DNA of 64,000 bases from Candidatus Woesearchaeota archaeon (GTDB taxonomy: Archaea; Nanobdellota; Nanobdellia; Woesearchaeales; GW2011-AR9), in assembly GCA_018676855.1 (NCBI GenBank), contig JABHDY010000003.1:62001-126000 (forward strand), read 5' to 3'. The notes under the pieces are model-generated. The model searched no databases and was not told where the DNA came from. It worked only from the letters and a program-made list of their open reading frames with translations. Each line of letters begins with the position of its first letter. The stretch's first letter is position 1. A program made the position numbers and the translations under genes. Below are positions 51,855 through 61,612 of the stretch, piece after piece.

Positions 51855-51922
51855 TGTATAATATACCTCAATTGCCTTTTTTGTAAATTTAATGAAGTTT
51901 TTATATAAACTCTCTTGACAAC

Positions 51923-51942
51923 AATATTCCAATAGGAATATT
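51923..51942. promoter_or_regulatory. inverted repeat between metK and HTH-CBS regulator
   Basis: AATATTCC and GGAATATT flank AATA, a perfect 8-base-arm repeat. It overlaps the BRE/TATA of the regulator (TTTATAAA at 51941-51948) and lies about 15 bases upstream of the metK TATA box, so one bound protein could govern both divergent promoters. The HTH-CBS product is the obvious candidate. Confidence 0.65.
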
Positions 51943-51970
51943 TATAAAGAAACTATATTCTTTAATAGGT

Positions 51971-52522
51971 ATGATACATAACTTAGATGAGATTAAGAGA
52001 ATACGAAAAAAACATGACCTTAATCAAAAAGAACTTGCTGAGAGAGCAGGAGTATCTCAAAGTTTGATTGCCAAAATTGAAGCGGGAGTGATTGAGCCTT
52101 CTTTTACTAAAGCACAACAAATATTTCAAGCATTAGAAGAAATGCGTGAAAGGAAAGAACAAAAAGCGGAAGAATTGATGAACAAGAACGTTGTTTTTGT
52201 TAAAGGTAATGATACTGTAAAAGAAAGTGTTAAGATTATGAAAAAGAGGGGCATATCACAAATGCCCGTACTATGTAATGGAAAAGTATGTGGCCTTATA
52301 ACTGAAGGAACAATAATAAAAAGTATAACTGATAATCCTGAAAAGATTAATATTACCAAAGTGAACGATATTATGGAAGATGCTCCCCCAATTATCTCTA
52401 TAAAAACAGGGATAAAGACAGTGTTAGAATTGTTAAAAGATAATCAGATACTTTTAGTCGCAGAGAGAGGAGACATACAGGGGATCATATCAAAAAGTGA
52501 TTTGTTAGGAAAAATTGAATAA
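51971..52522 (+). CDS. HTH (XRE) regulator with paired CBS domains
   Basis: A 183-residue protein. Residues 1-58 are an XRE-type HTH (IRKKHDLNQKELAERAGVSQ; SLIAKIEAG). Residues about 65-183 are two CBS motifs (VKESVKIMKKRGISQMPVL and IKTVLELLKDNQILLVAE). CBS pairs sense AMP, ATP or SAM; in some archaeal CBS proteins SAM binding is documented. Divergence from metK suggests a SAM- or Met-sensing regulator, which is inference. The ATG is about 25 bases after its TATA box, so the mRNA is probably leaderless. Confidence 0.9.
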   Translation: MIHNLDEIKRIRKKHDLNQKELAERAGVSQSLIAKIEAGVIEPSFTKAQQIFQALEEMRERKEQKAEELMNKNVVFVKGNDTVKESVKIMKKRGISQMPVLCNGKVCGLITEGTIIKSITDNPEKINITKVNDIMEDAPPIISIKTGIKTVLELLKDNQILLVAERGDIQGIISKSDLLGKIE

Positions 52523-52523
52523 T

Positions 52524-53390
52524 TTATTCGTTAGTTGCTTGAAATGCTAAAATATCTTCTGTGCTTAATTTACGACCTTTCTTTAACTTATCTTTAACCT
52601 CGGCCGTTCTTTCTTTTACTTTTGATTTAAAACTTCGCGTGTCTGCTTCTTTAAAATTCTTTGATAATTCAGTAACACGTTGCATAACTTGTTCAAGTTG
52701 TTTCTTTTTCTCTTCATACTGAGTTTTTAGTTTTACATACGAATCGGTAATAGGTTTCTCTTGATCACGTAATGATTTAATTTCTTTGTACAACTTTTGT
52801 ACTTGCTCATGTTTTTCTTGTGACTCTTGTGCTTTTAATTGTACAAGTTTATGCGCTTCCTGTGCTTTTCGACGATGATCAGAAAAGTCTTCAGATGCAG
52901 AATTAATTTCTTTCCACATATCACCCAATTCTTTCACTTTAGAATATTTTGTTTTTATTTCTTTTAACTGCTTCCGTAACTGTTGCTCTTTAGAATATTG
53001 CATAACTTCCGTTTCAAGTTTTTCTTCAATCTGTGCAATATCTTTTTTAAGTTTTCCTGGATCCTCACGTACAGCATTTTTATCAAGAAGATCTTTCTTA
53101 CGTTGATCAACTACTTTCCGTGTTGAAGACTTTGCTTGAACTGATGCGTTTAATGTATCACGTGTTACTTTAAGTTTCTTAACTTCCTTCGTCATAGAAT
53201 CCCGTTTCTCTTTTGACTCTTTAACTTGAGACGTTTTTGTCTTAATAGCATCACGTAAAGAACGTAATTTCTGATACGCATCTTCTTTTTCTTTATTCTT
53301 AGAAGTTAATTGTGAACGAAGCTCTGCTACTTCTTTCTTTTTGTTCTTAAACTCTTCTCGAGGTTCTTTCAAATCACCATCTGTTTCCAT
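52524..53390 (-). CDS. archaeal coiled-coil protein (COG1340-like)
   Basis: A 288-residue protein almost entirely coiled coil (Glu/Lys/Gln heptads), with a short C-terminal helix KLSTEDILAFQ. Similar archaeal coiled-coil proteins of about 290 residues (COG1340) recur near ribosomal protein genes. Here it is the last gene after uL1-uL10-L12. Its role is unknown; an association with ribosomes or translation is plausible from synteny only. Confidence 0.8.
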   Translation of the reverse strand: METDGDLKEPREEFKNKKKEVAELRSQLTSKNKEKEDAYQKLRSLRDAIKTKTSQVKESKEKRDSMTKEVKKLKVTRDTLNASVQAKSSTRKVVDQRKKDLLDKNAVREDPGKLKKDIAQIEEKLETEVMQYSKEQQLRKQLKEIKTKYSKVKELGDMWKEINSASEDFSDHRRKAQEAHKLVQLKAQESQEKHEQVQKLYKEIKSLRDQEKPITDSYVKLKTQYEEKKKQLEQVMQRVTELSKNFKEADTRSFKSKVKERTAEVKDKLKKGRKLSTEDILAFQATNE

Positions 53391-53454
53391 AAGTATTCAC
53401 TTGTTGTTGAAATTGTATAGTTAAAAAATGAAAAAAAATGAAAAAGAAACGCTT

Positions 53455-53772
53455 TTATCCAAATAGTGCGCCCAAACCAGCAGCAGCTGATTCTTCCGCT
53501 TTCTTTTCTTCCGCAGCGTCTTTCTTTTCGTCTTTCTTTTCTTCAGGTGCAGCATCTCCACTACCACTTACAGCGGCAGCAACAGGAGCAGCAACAACGG
53601 CAGCTTTTTGTATAGCTTCGTCAATGTTAACTCCTTCAAGTGCAGCAACTAATGCTTTAACTCGTGCCTCATCAACGGTAACTCCCGCTGCAGTTAAAAC
53701 ACTTTTAACAGTATCTTCTGTAATATCCTTTCCTGCTTTATGAAGCAGCATTGCAGTATAAACGTATTCCAT
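53455..53772 (-). CDS. rpl12: ribosomal stalk protein P1/L12
   Basis: A 105-residue archaeal P1: N-terminal dimerisation domain ([36 protein letters not shown]), Ala-rich hinge, charged tail and the conserved GLGALFG end that contacts elongation factors. GGAGG stands ten bases before the ATG. It follows uL10 by 38 bases, in the usual stalk order. Confidence 0.97.
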   Translation of the reverse strand: MEYVYTAMLLHKAGKDITEDTVKSVLTAAGVTVDEARVKALVAALEGVNIDEAIQKAAVVAAPVAAAVSGSGDAAPEEKKDEKKDAAEEKKAEESAAAGLGALFG

Positions 53773-53810
53773 TTTTTTATTTCCTCCATTATGTTCTTGT
53801 GAGTATTATT

Positions 53811-54650
53811 TTACAGATTAGCATCTTTCTTTACGGAAAGAGCTTGTTGTTCTGATCGTGCTAAAATGTCTCCTTTTGTATCTTCTGTCATGAACGCAGA
53901 TTCAACCGAGATAGTTCGTGCATCCCGTCCTGCTTTTTGGACAAGTAATTCCATTGTTTCTCTGGTAGGATATGCGATTTCAATTGCTAAATTCATTGCT
54001 GACCGAGCAGCATCCATAATATTTTGAGCAAACTCTTTCTCATCAACATGAAGTTGTTTCGCATCAAAAACTAGACCATTTTCCCATACAGCAACTAAAT
54101 CTAATCCAACTTCCATTGGAGCAATATCAAGTCTTTTTAACATATCTGCTAATGTTTGACTGATAACATCTCCCTCTTTTGCAACAGTTGTATCGTCAAT
54201 GATTGCTAATTTACCATTTTCAACTTTTGTTTTAATACCAACAGTAGCTAATTCTGAGATAATAGGTCCAGGTGCAAAGTTTGTAGCACCGGCTTTTACA
54301 ACTATTTCTTTTGGTGATGTTTGACCAGCTTTTGCAGGCGCTTCTGACTTGTTTCTTTGAAGAGTTGCATACAAACTGAATGGATTATCTTTACTGAACA
54401 ATAATGCAGGCATTCCTTTTATTTTTTCTATAAGTTTTTCAATATCTGAATTTTTTGATTCTTTAAGAGCAAGAGTAATAAGACGTTTCCGTGCCATTGA
54501 AATAATAACACCTTTTTCTCGTAACATTGCACGCATTTTTTGTAATTGCTGTGCAGGTAAATTTTCAAAATTAACAATAGCAACGATAGGATATTCTTTA
54601 ATAGCACGAACCAATTCTTGTACTAATTTTTTCTTTGTATCGGATACCAT
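53811..54650 (-). CDS. rpl10: ribosomal protein uL10 (P0), short C-terminus
   Basis: A 279-residue P0: RNA-binding domain (KKLVQELVRAIKEYPIVAIV; MRAMLREKGVIISMARKRLI), insertion domain II, then the P1-binding helices. It anchors P1 dimers to 23S rRNA. Most archaeal P0 proteins are about 300-340 residues and end in the same acidic GxGxLF tail as P1. Here the protein stops soon after the first C-terminal helices, with no such tail. It starts two bases after the uL1 stop. Confidence 0.95.
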   Translation of the reverse strand: MVSDTKKKLVQELVRAIKEYPIVAIVNFENLPAQQLQKMRAMLREKGVIISMARKRLITLALKESKNSDIEKLIEKIKGMPALLFSKDNPFSLYATLQRNKSEAPAKAGQTSPKEIVVKAGATNFAPGPIISELATVGIKTKVENGKLAIIDDTTVAKEGDVISQTLADMLKRLDIAPMEVGLDLVAVWENGLVFDAKQLHVDEKEFAQNIMDAARSAMNLAIEIAYPTRETMELLVQKAGRDARTISVESAFMTEDTKGDILARSEQQALSVKKDANL

Positions 54651-54652
54651 TT

Positions 54653-55291
54653 TTATATATTAACTGGCTTACTCATTGTAAGCTTAAGAGTTATATTTTT
54701 AATATTCTGTATTTCGTTTGGTAAATGTTTCACAACAGCATTGTATACTGTCAGAATATTATCAATTATCTCGCTTTCAGGCTGAGATTCCTTGCCTACC
54801 ATACACTGAAGATTCATACCTTTCTTTGTTGATAAACGAACAGAAGATGCAAGTTTCTTTTTTAGTTGTTCTAAATTTGCACTTGGTGGAACAACACATC
54901 CAATTTTAGGATTTGGCATTTTTCCACGTATTCCAAGACTCTTACCAAATGCTGCTGCAACTTTTGGCATTAATGTTGCTTGTGCAACAAAATAATCGTA
55001 ACCTTTAGCTAATTTCTTTGCTTCTTTAGCATCTTTATATTTTGGAAAGTCAGCTTCTGAGATAGTAACATCAAAATGTTTATCTGATTGTTCCTCTAAT
55101 TGCTGATCTACAAATCCTGCTATTTTGATGGGTCTGCTTAAAGGATAATGTAATGTTACGAAGAAATCTAACGGATTTTTCTTTACTTCAAAATTCTTAA
55201 GATTAATAATCAAATCGTATGATTGTGAGAATTTCTTCTTTGGAAGTTGTTTAAGTTCGTTTAATGCTTTTTGAATTTGTTCTTTATCCAT
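54653..55291 (-). CDS. rpl1: ribosomal protein uL1
   Basis: A 212-residue uL1 with FSQSYDLIINLKNFEVKKNP and the KSLGIRGKMPNPK signature; it forms the mobile L1 stalk. The ATG at 55291 is chosen because AGGAGG lies seven bases upstream and upstream residues are promoter-derived. It heads the uL1-uL10-L12 operon. A TATA-like CTTTATAAATG (about 55355-55365) gives a leader of about 45 bases carrying a hairpin (55302-55322) next to the ribosome binding site. Confidence 0.96.
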   Translation of the reverse strand: MDKEQIQKALNELKQLPKKKFSQSYDLIINLKNFEVKKNPLDFFVTLHYPLSRPIKIAGFVDQQLEEQSDKHFDVTISEADFPKYKDAKEAKKLAKGYDYFVAQATLMPKVAAAFGKSLGIRGKMPNPKIGCVVPPSANLEQLKKKLASSVRLSTKKGMNLQCMVGKESQPESEIIDNILTVYNAVVKHLPNEIQNIKNITLKLTMSKPVNI

Positions 55292-55301
55292 TTGAATCCT
55301 C

Positions 55302-55322
55302 CTACCAGCTTTTTTATGGTAG
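55302..55322 (-). promoter_or_regulatory. hairpin in uL1 mRNA leader beside ribosome binding site
   Basis: On the mRNA, CTACCA and TGGTAG pair around a 9-base loop, and the 3' arm runs directly into the AGGAGG ribosome binding site. uL1 controls its own translation in bacteria and methanogens by binding its mRNA, so this hairpin is a candidate autoregulatory element. It does not show an evident copy of the 23S uL1-binding motif. Confidence 0.45.
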
Positions 55323-55377
55323 TGATAACGGTTTATACTCTTGGATTGTAGGTCATTTATAAAGATTGTGGTGATAT

Positions 55378-56484
55378 TCACCCAAAAATCTTCTTAAAGA
55401 AACTTTTTGAAGGTTTCTCTTCTTTTAGCTGTTTAATCAAGTCTTTTTGTTTTTTAGATACTTTTTTGGGAACTGTTACTTTAACTTTAACCATCTGATC
55501 CCCATGGCCATGATGCAGAGAGGGTAACCCTTTATTTTTCATCCTAAATATTGTCTCTGATTCAGTTCCAGCAGGTATTTTAAGTGACGCATTACCATTT
55601 ATTGTTGGCACGTCAATATCATCACCAATGGTTGCCTGTGTAAAACTTATAGGGACAGTAATTTTAATATCGTCACCATTTCGTACAAAATATTTGTGCG
55701 GAGTAACATTAACTTCAACATATAAATCGCCTGAGGGGCCATCATTTGTTCCTACCTCTCCCTCTCCACGTACACGAAGACGCATACCATCATCAATACC
55801 TGCAGGAATAGTAACGTCAATCTTTTTTTGTTTTCGTACAAGGCCCTCACCACCGCACGTTTTACATGAATCTTGTGGTAGCTCACCTTTACTATGACAG
55901 TACGGGCATGGACTTGTTTGCTGAAACAATCCAAATGGTGTACGTTGTGTTCGTTTCATGTATCCTGAACCGTTACAATGATGGCATGAATCAAACTTGT
56001 GTGCTCCTTTTCCACTACAATCTTTACAATGTTCAAGTTTGTTTAACGGAATGGTTTTTGTTGTTCCTTCTGCAACATTTTCTAACGTAATTTCTGTTTC
56101 ATATAATAAGTCTGAACCTCTACGTGCATGTGAATGTTGTCGCCTTCCTCCACCAAATAAACTGTCAAACACGTCATCAAAATCGCCAAAAGAACCTGAC
56201 CTAAAATGTGACATGATATCAGAATAGTCAAATCCTTGTGATGTCTGACCACCTTGGAATGCATTACTGCCAAATTGATCATACTGTTGACGTTTTTTTT
56301 CATCTCCAAGAACAGATGCAGCTTCACTTATTTCTTTAAACTTTTCTTCATACTCTTTCTTCTTCTCTTCAGGTGCTTTATCAGGATGATACTTCATTGC
56401 TAATTTCTTGTAGGCTTTCTTAATCTCCTCTTTAGTTGCACCTTTCTGCACTCCAAGTAATTCATAATAATCTTTATCTGCCAT
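55378..56484 (-). CDS. dnaJ: chaperone DnaJ (Hsp40)
   Basis: A 368-residue type I DnaJ. J domain at residues 1-66 with YHPDKAP (HPD); Gly/Phe-rich region (about 70-110); four zinc-binding CxxCxGxG-type repeats ([36 protein letters not shown]); then C-terminal substrate-binding domains. It stimulates DnaK. Its ATG overlaps the end of the PEP-swivel/HD gene by 11 bases, so it is translated from the interrupted chaperone operon. Confidence 0.97.
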   Translation of the reverse strand: MADKDYYELLGVQKGATKEEIKKAYKKLAMKYHPDKAPEEKKKEYEEKFKEISEAASVLGDEKKRQQYDQFGSNAFQGGQTSQGFDYSDIMSHFRSGSFGDFDDVFDSLFGGGRRQHSHARRGSDLLYETEITLENVAEGTTKTIPLNKLEHCKDCSGKGAHKFDSCHHCNGSGYMKRTQRTPFGLFQQTSPCPYCHSKGELPQDSCKTCGGEGLVRKQKKIDVTIPAGIDDGMRLRVRGEGEVGTNDGPSGDLYVEVNVTPHKYFVRNGDDIKITVPISFTQATIGDDIDVPTINGNASLKIPAGTESETIFRMKNKGLPSLHHGHGDQMVKVKVTVPKKVSKKQKDLIKQLKEEKPSKSFFKKIFG

Positions 56485-58558
56485 TGTTTAATTGTTCTTT
56501 TAGTTGATCTGGTGTGAATGGTAAATGTTCAAACAATTTTTGTTCTTCTCGTTTTATAATTGTAATTCTTTTGTTCCAATATTGTTGATCTCTTGAATAT
56601 CGTATTTGTAAGTCCACCATCCGATCATCTAATGCAATAACACCATTATCTTTTGTACGCCAATCTGCGTAATGACTAACACTTTCTTCAACAGTTTTAT
56701 CTTCTTTTAATGGATCGCTTGAATTTAATGACGCAACTGCCAGTTCTGGATAATCCTCCTTCAAAAATGTGTAGAGGGCTTCTGATTCGTGCATCTCAGG
56801 ATATTTCTCTTTAAGATGTTTCCACATTGCAATCTCCTCTTCAGAATATTCATGAGGATAAAATTTGGTTGGAGCAAGATTTTGTATAACAACAACTTTA
56901 AACAAATCGTGTAATAATGACATTCGATCAACAAACTCAACATTTATGTCAACACCATTTTCCCTCAATTTTTGTGCAAGAAATATTGCAACTTTCTGTA
57001 CACTAATACAATGTTCTCTAATATTTTGAGGAACTTTATATGTTTCAAACAGTTCAAGACATTCTTGTTCGGTTGGAAGGTTCATTGAATGTAAAGAATC
57101 TTGAGTTTCTTTTTCAATCTTTCTAACAATACCAGTATTTGCATCTACTTCAACTAAATCTCCATCTTTGAATACTTTAGTTGCATTTAATGTACCAATA
57201 ACACAAGGCACCCCAAATTCTCTAGAAATAATTGCTGCATGTGAACATATTCCACCTTCATTCGTTACAATCGCACTTGCTTTAGCTATTGCAGGAAGGA
57301 ACTCTGGACGTGTTTGTGAAGCAACCAAGATTTGTCCTTTTTTCATCTCTTGCATTTGTTTAGCAATGTCTTGAACATTCATATGCAATATTTTTACTAT
57401 TCCTTTAGCATAACCCTTGTTTGCGATATTACCTTTCAGTTCATCTCCTTTATATGTCTTGAATAGACTGTTAGTCTCAACATAATCTTCAGCTTCTTTA
57501 TTTGTTCTAAAATAAAATAAGGAATTTTTTAGACAAGCAACATAGAATTTCTTTCTATCCTCTATCTCTTCACTAGAAACTCTTTTATTATTTATCATTA
57601 CATTTTCAAGTTCTTCTATAGTATAATAGTTAATATCTTCTAAATCTAAAGAAAATCTATTACTTACTTCATGGAAAATATTACGTAATGCCCATTCTCC
57701 ACAAGTCCAAGTCATCCGCAATTTTAGTCTAATATTAGAAAACTCTTTTATTTTCTTTAATAATTCTTTTATCTCTAAAGAAATCTGATATTTATTAATT
57801 GATTCTAGTTGTTCTTCTTTTATTTTATTGAATCCTTCTTTGATATTGATAATTTCTTCTTTGTATTTTTCTTTTTTATTAATATCTTCATCATACTTTT
57901 GTTCATAGTCTTCTACTGTTTTTGGTTTTATTCCTTCTCCAGTTCCTAAGAAATCATATTTATTATAATACTCTTCAATTAAATATTTTTTCTTACTTTC
58001 GTCGGTGTTAAGAAGAGAAAACCAATCCAATTCCGCTTGTTTTAGAATGCTAGGTTCTGTTGGAGTGGTTAAGACTAAGAACTGTTCTGTTATATTGGGA
58101 ATCTTCAAAGTTTCCAAGTAGTCAACTATTTCTTTTTGTACTAATTCAAAACATTGTGGTTGAGTAGTATGGTACACTCCAAATACTTCATTTATTTGTC
58201 GATTAACTTCTATAAATAAATGTACTAATTCTTCATCGCTTATTTTAGAAAGATCTTTATTATAAACATCCCTAAGAAAAACTAATTTGTCTTCAATGAT
58301 TTCTTTAGCTTTTTCCAATAATTGATTTGACCTAATAGGATCTGAAAATAATTTTAATCCTTGTTCAGCTTCTATCTTCATATCTTCTTTTGAATAAAAA
58401 GTCTCAGCCGAACCATTTTTTACTACCATGATAGAATTTGTATAATTAGTTCCTAGATATTTCTTAAGGATATTCCCAGTTGATAACAAATTTAGTTGAG
58501 CGAAGACTAGAAAAAAGTTACTTGATTCCCAAACTTTTTGATAATTTACTTCATTCAT
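56474..58558 (-). CDS. PEP-utilising swivel domain fused to HD domain
   Basis: 694 residues. The first about 390 are helical and charged with no family I can name. Residues about 395-475 are the phosphohistidine swivel domain of PEP-utilising enzymes ([40 protein letters not shown], His in the SHA motif). Residues about 500-680 are an HD hydrolase-like domain ([38 protein letters not shown]). The ATP-grasp and PEP-barrel domains of PEP synthases are absent. It lies inside the chaperone operon, overlapping both neighbours, and looks more AT-rich than dnaK and dnaJ. Function unknown. Confidence 0.82.
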   Translation of the reverse strand: MNEVNYQKVWESSNFFLVFAQLNLLSTGNILKKYLGTNYTNSIMVVKNGSAETFYSKEDMKIEAEQGLKLFSDPIRSNQLLEKAKEIIEDKLVFLRDVYNKDLSKISDEELVHLFIEVNRQINEVFGVYHTTQPQCFELVQKEIVDYLETLKIPNITEQFLVLTTPTEPSILKQAELDWFSLLNTDESKKKYLIEEYYNKYDFLGTGEGIKPKTVEDYEQKYDEDINKKEKYKEEIINIKEGFNKIKEEQLESINKYQISLEIKELLKKIKEFSNIRLKLRMTWTCGEWALRNIFHEVSNRFSLDLEDINYYTIEELENVMINNKRVSSEEIEDRKKFYVACLKNSLFYFRTNKEAEDYVETNSLFKTYKGDELKGNIANKGYAKGIVKILHMNVQDIAKQMQEMKKGQILVASQTRPEFLPAIAKASAIVTNEGGICSHAAIISREFGVPCVIGTLNATKVFKDGDLVEVDANTGIVRKIEKETQDSLHSMNLPTEQECLELFETYKVPQNIREHCISVQKVAIFLAQKLRENGVDINVEFVDRMSLLHDLFKVVVIQNLAPTKFYPHEYSEEEIAMWKHLKEKYPEMHESEALYTFLKEDYPELAVASLNSSDPLKEDKTVEESVSHYADWRTKDNGVIALDDRMVDLQIRYSRDQQYWNKRITIIKREEQKLFEHLPFTPDQLKEQLNNGR

Positions 58559-59102
58559 TTTTTCTCAATAATTTTTCTAATGTTTTTTCTGCTAATCTCT
58601 TAGATTCAGCACAAACTTTAGCATAGGCTTTAGATGTCTGTGGTTTTATTTTGCCCCTGTACAATTTACCATCATTTGGATAGTAAGCATCATCAACATT
58701 CAGTATTTCTGGGTTAACATTTTCTGTTCCAAGAATAAAACCCCTAACAGTCATTACATATTCCGCAAAATCGGGAAACATTTCCCTTATTTGATTTCTC
58801 ATTTCTACATTATAAGTTAAAACTAAATCCGATTTCTGAAGAACTTCTCTATCAACCATTTTTACTTTATGATTTTGTATTTCTGTTATTCCCTGCCTAA
58901 CCAAAATATTTTTTACTAAAGGTTCAGCTCCCAAATCACTAGTTTTATGGAAACCTTCTATCACTCGAAAATTTACTCCGGCAGAATCTATATTAATTCC
59001 ATCAATTTTTTTTTCTGTCAATAAGTGTTGCATATATGCATGATAAGAAGCACTTCTACCTTTATTTGCACTGCAAACAACTAAAATGTTGTATTCTTTC
59101 AT
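58551..59102 (-). CDS. low-molecular-weight phosphatase-like protein
   Basis: A 183-residue LMW-PTP fold protein. The phosphate loop VVCSANKGRSASYH fits C-x5-R-S, and DDAYYPN late in the chain stands where the family's general acid Asp lies. Such proteins dephosphorylate tyrosine or small phosphates, or reduce arsenate. It overlaps the PEP-swivel/HD gene by eight bases, so the two are coupled; both together interrupt dnaK and dnaJ. A phospho-group relay (swivel His and phosphatase) is speculative. Confidence 0.85.
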   Translation of the reverse strand: MKEYNILVVCSANKGRSASYHAYMQHLLTEKKIDGINIDSAGVNFRVIEGFHKTSDLGAEPLVKNILVRQGITEIQNHKVKMVDREVLQKSDLVLTYNVEMRNQIREMFPDFAEYVMTVRGFILGTENVNPEILNVDDAYYPNDGKLYRGKIKPQTSKAYAKVCAESKRLAEKTLEKLLRKNE

Positions 59103-59140
59103 TCTCAGTAAAAATAAAAAGAAAGGTTAAATAACCATTT

Positions 59141-61015
59141 CTATTTAGTATTATCTTTCTTCTCCTCCTTCTTCTCCTCAAATTCAGCGTCAACAACTTT
59201 CTCGCCATTTTCTCCTTTATCATCTTTAGGAGCTTCCTTACCGGCTTTAGCTTGTTCAGCTTGAGCAGCGTCAGCGTACACTTTCTGACCAATTTCCTGT
59301 ACAATCTTGTTCAAAGATTCAATCTTTGCATTGATTTCGTCAGGAGTACCAGATGCACGTGCATCTTCAACTTCTTTGATACCATCTTCAATTTTCTTCT
59401 TTGTCTTAGCATCAATTTTATCTTTAAACTCTGTCAGAGCATTTTTGGTTTGAAAGACAACAGAATCAGCATTATTTTCTGCATCAATCTTCGCTTTCTT
59501 CTTTTCATCTTCTGCAGCATACTTTTTTGCATCTTCTTTCATTTTTTCAACATCATCTTTATTCAAGTTACTTGAACCAGTAATTTTAATTTTCTGTTCT
59601 TTACCCGTTCCTTTATCCTGTGCAGATACATGAAGAATACCATTTGCATCAATGTCAAACGTTACTTCAACTTGTGGTACGCCACGTGGTGCAGGTGGAA
59701 TTCCTACCAAATCAAACTGGCCAAGATGTTTGTTATCAGCAAACATTGGTCTTTCACCCTGTGCAACTCGAATCGTAACCGCTGATTGATTATCTGCAGC
59801 CGTACTAAACACTTGCGACTTCTTTGTTGGAATGGTAGTATTCTTTTCAATGATTTGTGTAAAGACACCGCCAAGAGTTTCAATACCAAGAGATAAAGGT
59901 GTTACATCTAACAATAAAATGTCTTTAACATCTCCTGCAAGGATACCTGCTTGAATCGCAGCACCAAGAGCAACAGCTTCATCTGGATTAACAGATTTAT
60001 CTCCATCTTTCCCAATAATACCTTTCACTAATGTTTGAACGGATGGTATACGTGTTGAACCACCAACAAAAATCACTTTATGAATTTTGTCTGCAGTTAA
60101 ATTTGCATCTTTCAAAGACGTCTTTACTGGACCTTCTAGTCGTCGAAGAACATCAGCAATCAATTCTTCAAATTTAGCGCGAGTCAAATCTTCTTTAATA
60201 TGTTTAGGACCGTTTTGATCAGCTGTAATGAATGGTATGCTAATTTCAACTTTTGTCTTAGACGATAATTCAATCTTTGCCTTTTCTGCAGCTTCTTTTA
60301 ATCGTTGCATTGCCGTTGGATCACTTTGTAATTTAATACCTGTAGATTTACTAAAATTGTCTGCCAAGTAATTAATGATAAGGTCATCAATATCATCTCC
60401 ACCTAACATATTATCTCCAGATGTTGATTTAACTTCAAATATTCCTTCACCCAACTCAAGAACTGAAACGTCAAATGTTCCACCACCAAAATCAAACACC
60501 ATAATTGTTTGTTCGGTTTTTAATTTATCTAATCCGTATGCAAGTGCTGCAGCAGTAGGTTCGTTAACTATTCGAAGAACGTTTAATCCTGCAATCTCAC
60601 CAGCATTCTTTGTTGCTTGTCTCTGTGAATCATTAAAATATGCTGGTACAGTAACAACCGCATTATTAACTGGCTGACCAAGGTATGCTTCTGCATCTTT
60701 TTTCATTTTCTGAAGAACCATTGCAGATACTTGTTCAGGTGTATATTCCTTGCCACCAACTTCAATCTTTTCATTTGATCCCATCTTCCTTTTAATGGAT
60801 CGTACTGTGTGTAAGGGGTCTACAATAGCTTGGTTACGTGCTATCTGACCGACGATAACTTCATCATCTTTAATATGGACGACACTTGGTGTCGTTCGTG
60901 TACCCTCAGCGTTTGATATGATTGCAGGTTTACCTGCTTCCATAACTGCCATTGCTGAGAATGTTGTACCTAAATCAATTCCTATTGTTGCTCCTGTAAT
61001 ATTTTTATCTGTCAT
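59141..61015 (-). CDS. dnaK: chaperone DnaK (Hsp70)
   Basis: A 624-residue Hsp70. ATPase domain: [48 protein letters not shown] and [11 protein letters not shown]. Substrate domain from about 385 ([17 protein letters not shown]) and a helical lid, ending in an acidic tail. Length is usual for bacterial-type DnaK. Many archaea lack this system; those that have it gained it from bacteria. GAGG-type site precedes the ATG. Operon order is grpE-dnaK-phosphatase-swivel/HD-dnaJ. Confidence 0.98.
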   Translation of the reverse strand: MTDKNITGATIGIDLGTTFSAMAVMEAGKPAIISNAEGTRTTPSVVHIKDDEVIVGQIARNQAIVDPLHTVRSIKRKMGSNEKIEVGGKEYTPEQVSAMVLQKMKKDAEAYLGQPVNNAVVTVPAYFNDSQRQATKNAGEIAGLNVLRIVNEPTAAALAYGLDKLKTEQTIMVFDFGGGTFDVSVLELGEGIFEVKSTSGDNMLGGDDIDDLIINYLADNFSKSTGIKLQSDPTAMQRLKEAAEKAKIELSSKTKVEISIPFITADQNGPKHIKEDLTRAKFEELIADVLRRLEGPVKTSLKDANLTADKIHKVIFVGGSTRIPSVQTLVKGIIGKDGDKSVNPDEAVALGAAIQAGILAGDVKDILLLDVTPLSLGIETLGGVFTQIIEKNTTIPTKKSQVFSTAADNQSAVTIRVAQGERPMFADNKHLGQFDLVGIPPAPRGVPQVEVTFDIDANGILHVSAQDKGTGKEQKIKITGSSNLNKDDVEKMKEDAKKYAAEDEKKKAKIDAENNADSVVFQTKNALTEFKDKIDAKTKKKIEDGIKEVEDARASGTPDEINAKIESLNKIVQEIGQKVYADAAQAEQAKAGKEAPKDDKGENGEKVVDAEFEEKKEEKKDNTK

Positions 61016-61036
61016 TTTGAATTTCCTCCGAAATCA

Positions 61037-61510
61037 TTATTGTTTTTTTCCTGCACTTACCTTAACTTTTGCATGCCTAATAACATGCCCATGTAACATG
61101 AATCCCTTCTGAAATTCTTCTACAACTGTATTCTCAGGTAAATCTGATGCAACTTTCATCAACGCTTCATGAAAATATGGATCAAACATTTCACCGTCTG
61201 TTTTTATTGATTCAACGCTGTTATCTGTTAATATTGTGTTTAATTGTGCGTAAATTAATTCAACACCTTGAACAAAATCATCTTTCTGAGTTCCTTTATT
61301 TTTCAATGCCAATTCAAGATTGTCAAGAATCGGAAGAAACTGTTCAATAATGCTTTTTGCAGCCATTTGTTCCATCTCTTCAACACGTTTCTCTGTTTGT
61401 TTACGATAATTTTCAAAATGTGCTTGTGTTCGTTGAAGGAGTTCTCTCATTTCTCCCAAGGGATCTTGTTGTGGTTGTGTCTCTTTGTTCTTTTGTTTTT
61501 TGTCTGCCAT
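61037..61510 (-). CDS. grpE: nucleotide exchange factor GrpE
   Basis: A 157-residue GrpE. Long N-terminal helix (LLQRTQAHFENYRKQTEKRV), four-helix bundle (FLPILDNLELALKN) and beta-wing (GEMFDPYFHEALMKV; GFMLHGHVIRHAKVKVS). It releases ADP from DnaK. The ATG at 61510 is preferred over an upstream TTG. Its leader contains a perfect inverted repeat (61521-61537) and the TATA-like TTTATATATT lies at about 61560-61570, so it starts the chaperone operon. Confidence 0.95.
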   Translation of the reverse strand: MADKKQKNKETQPQQDPLGEMRELLQRTQAHFENYRKQTEKRVEEMEQMAAKSIIEQFLPILDNLELALKNKGTQKDDFVQGVELIYAQLNTILTDNSVESIKTDGEMFDPYFHEALMKVASDLPENTVVEEFQKGFMLHGHVIRHAKVKVSAGKKQ

Positions 61511-61520
61511 AGTGTATGTT

Positions 61521-61537
61521 GTTGACTTCAAGTCAAC
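61521..61537. promoter_or_regulatory. inverted repeat at grpE operon start, candidate heat-shock operator
   Basis: GTTGACT-TCA-AGTCAAC, perfect 7-base arms, lies between the grpE TATA box and ATG at the expected transcription start. A divergent winged-helix regulator gene starts at 61613. Position and symmetry suggest a repressor site like those of archaeal Phr or bacterial HrcA, though the sequence itself is different from CIRCE. Confidence 0.6.
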
Positions 61538-61612
61538 CTAAACCATTTAGAACGCAACTAATATATAAATCTTTTGGGAAAAGTTTAAGAATATGTGTCA
61601 CATCACTATCGT

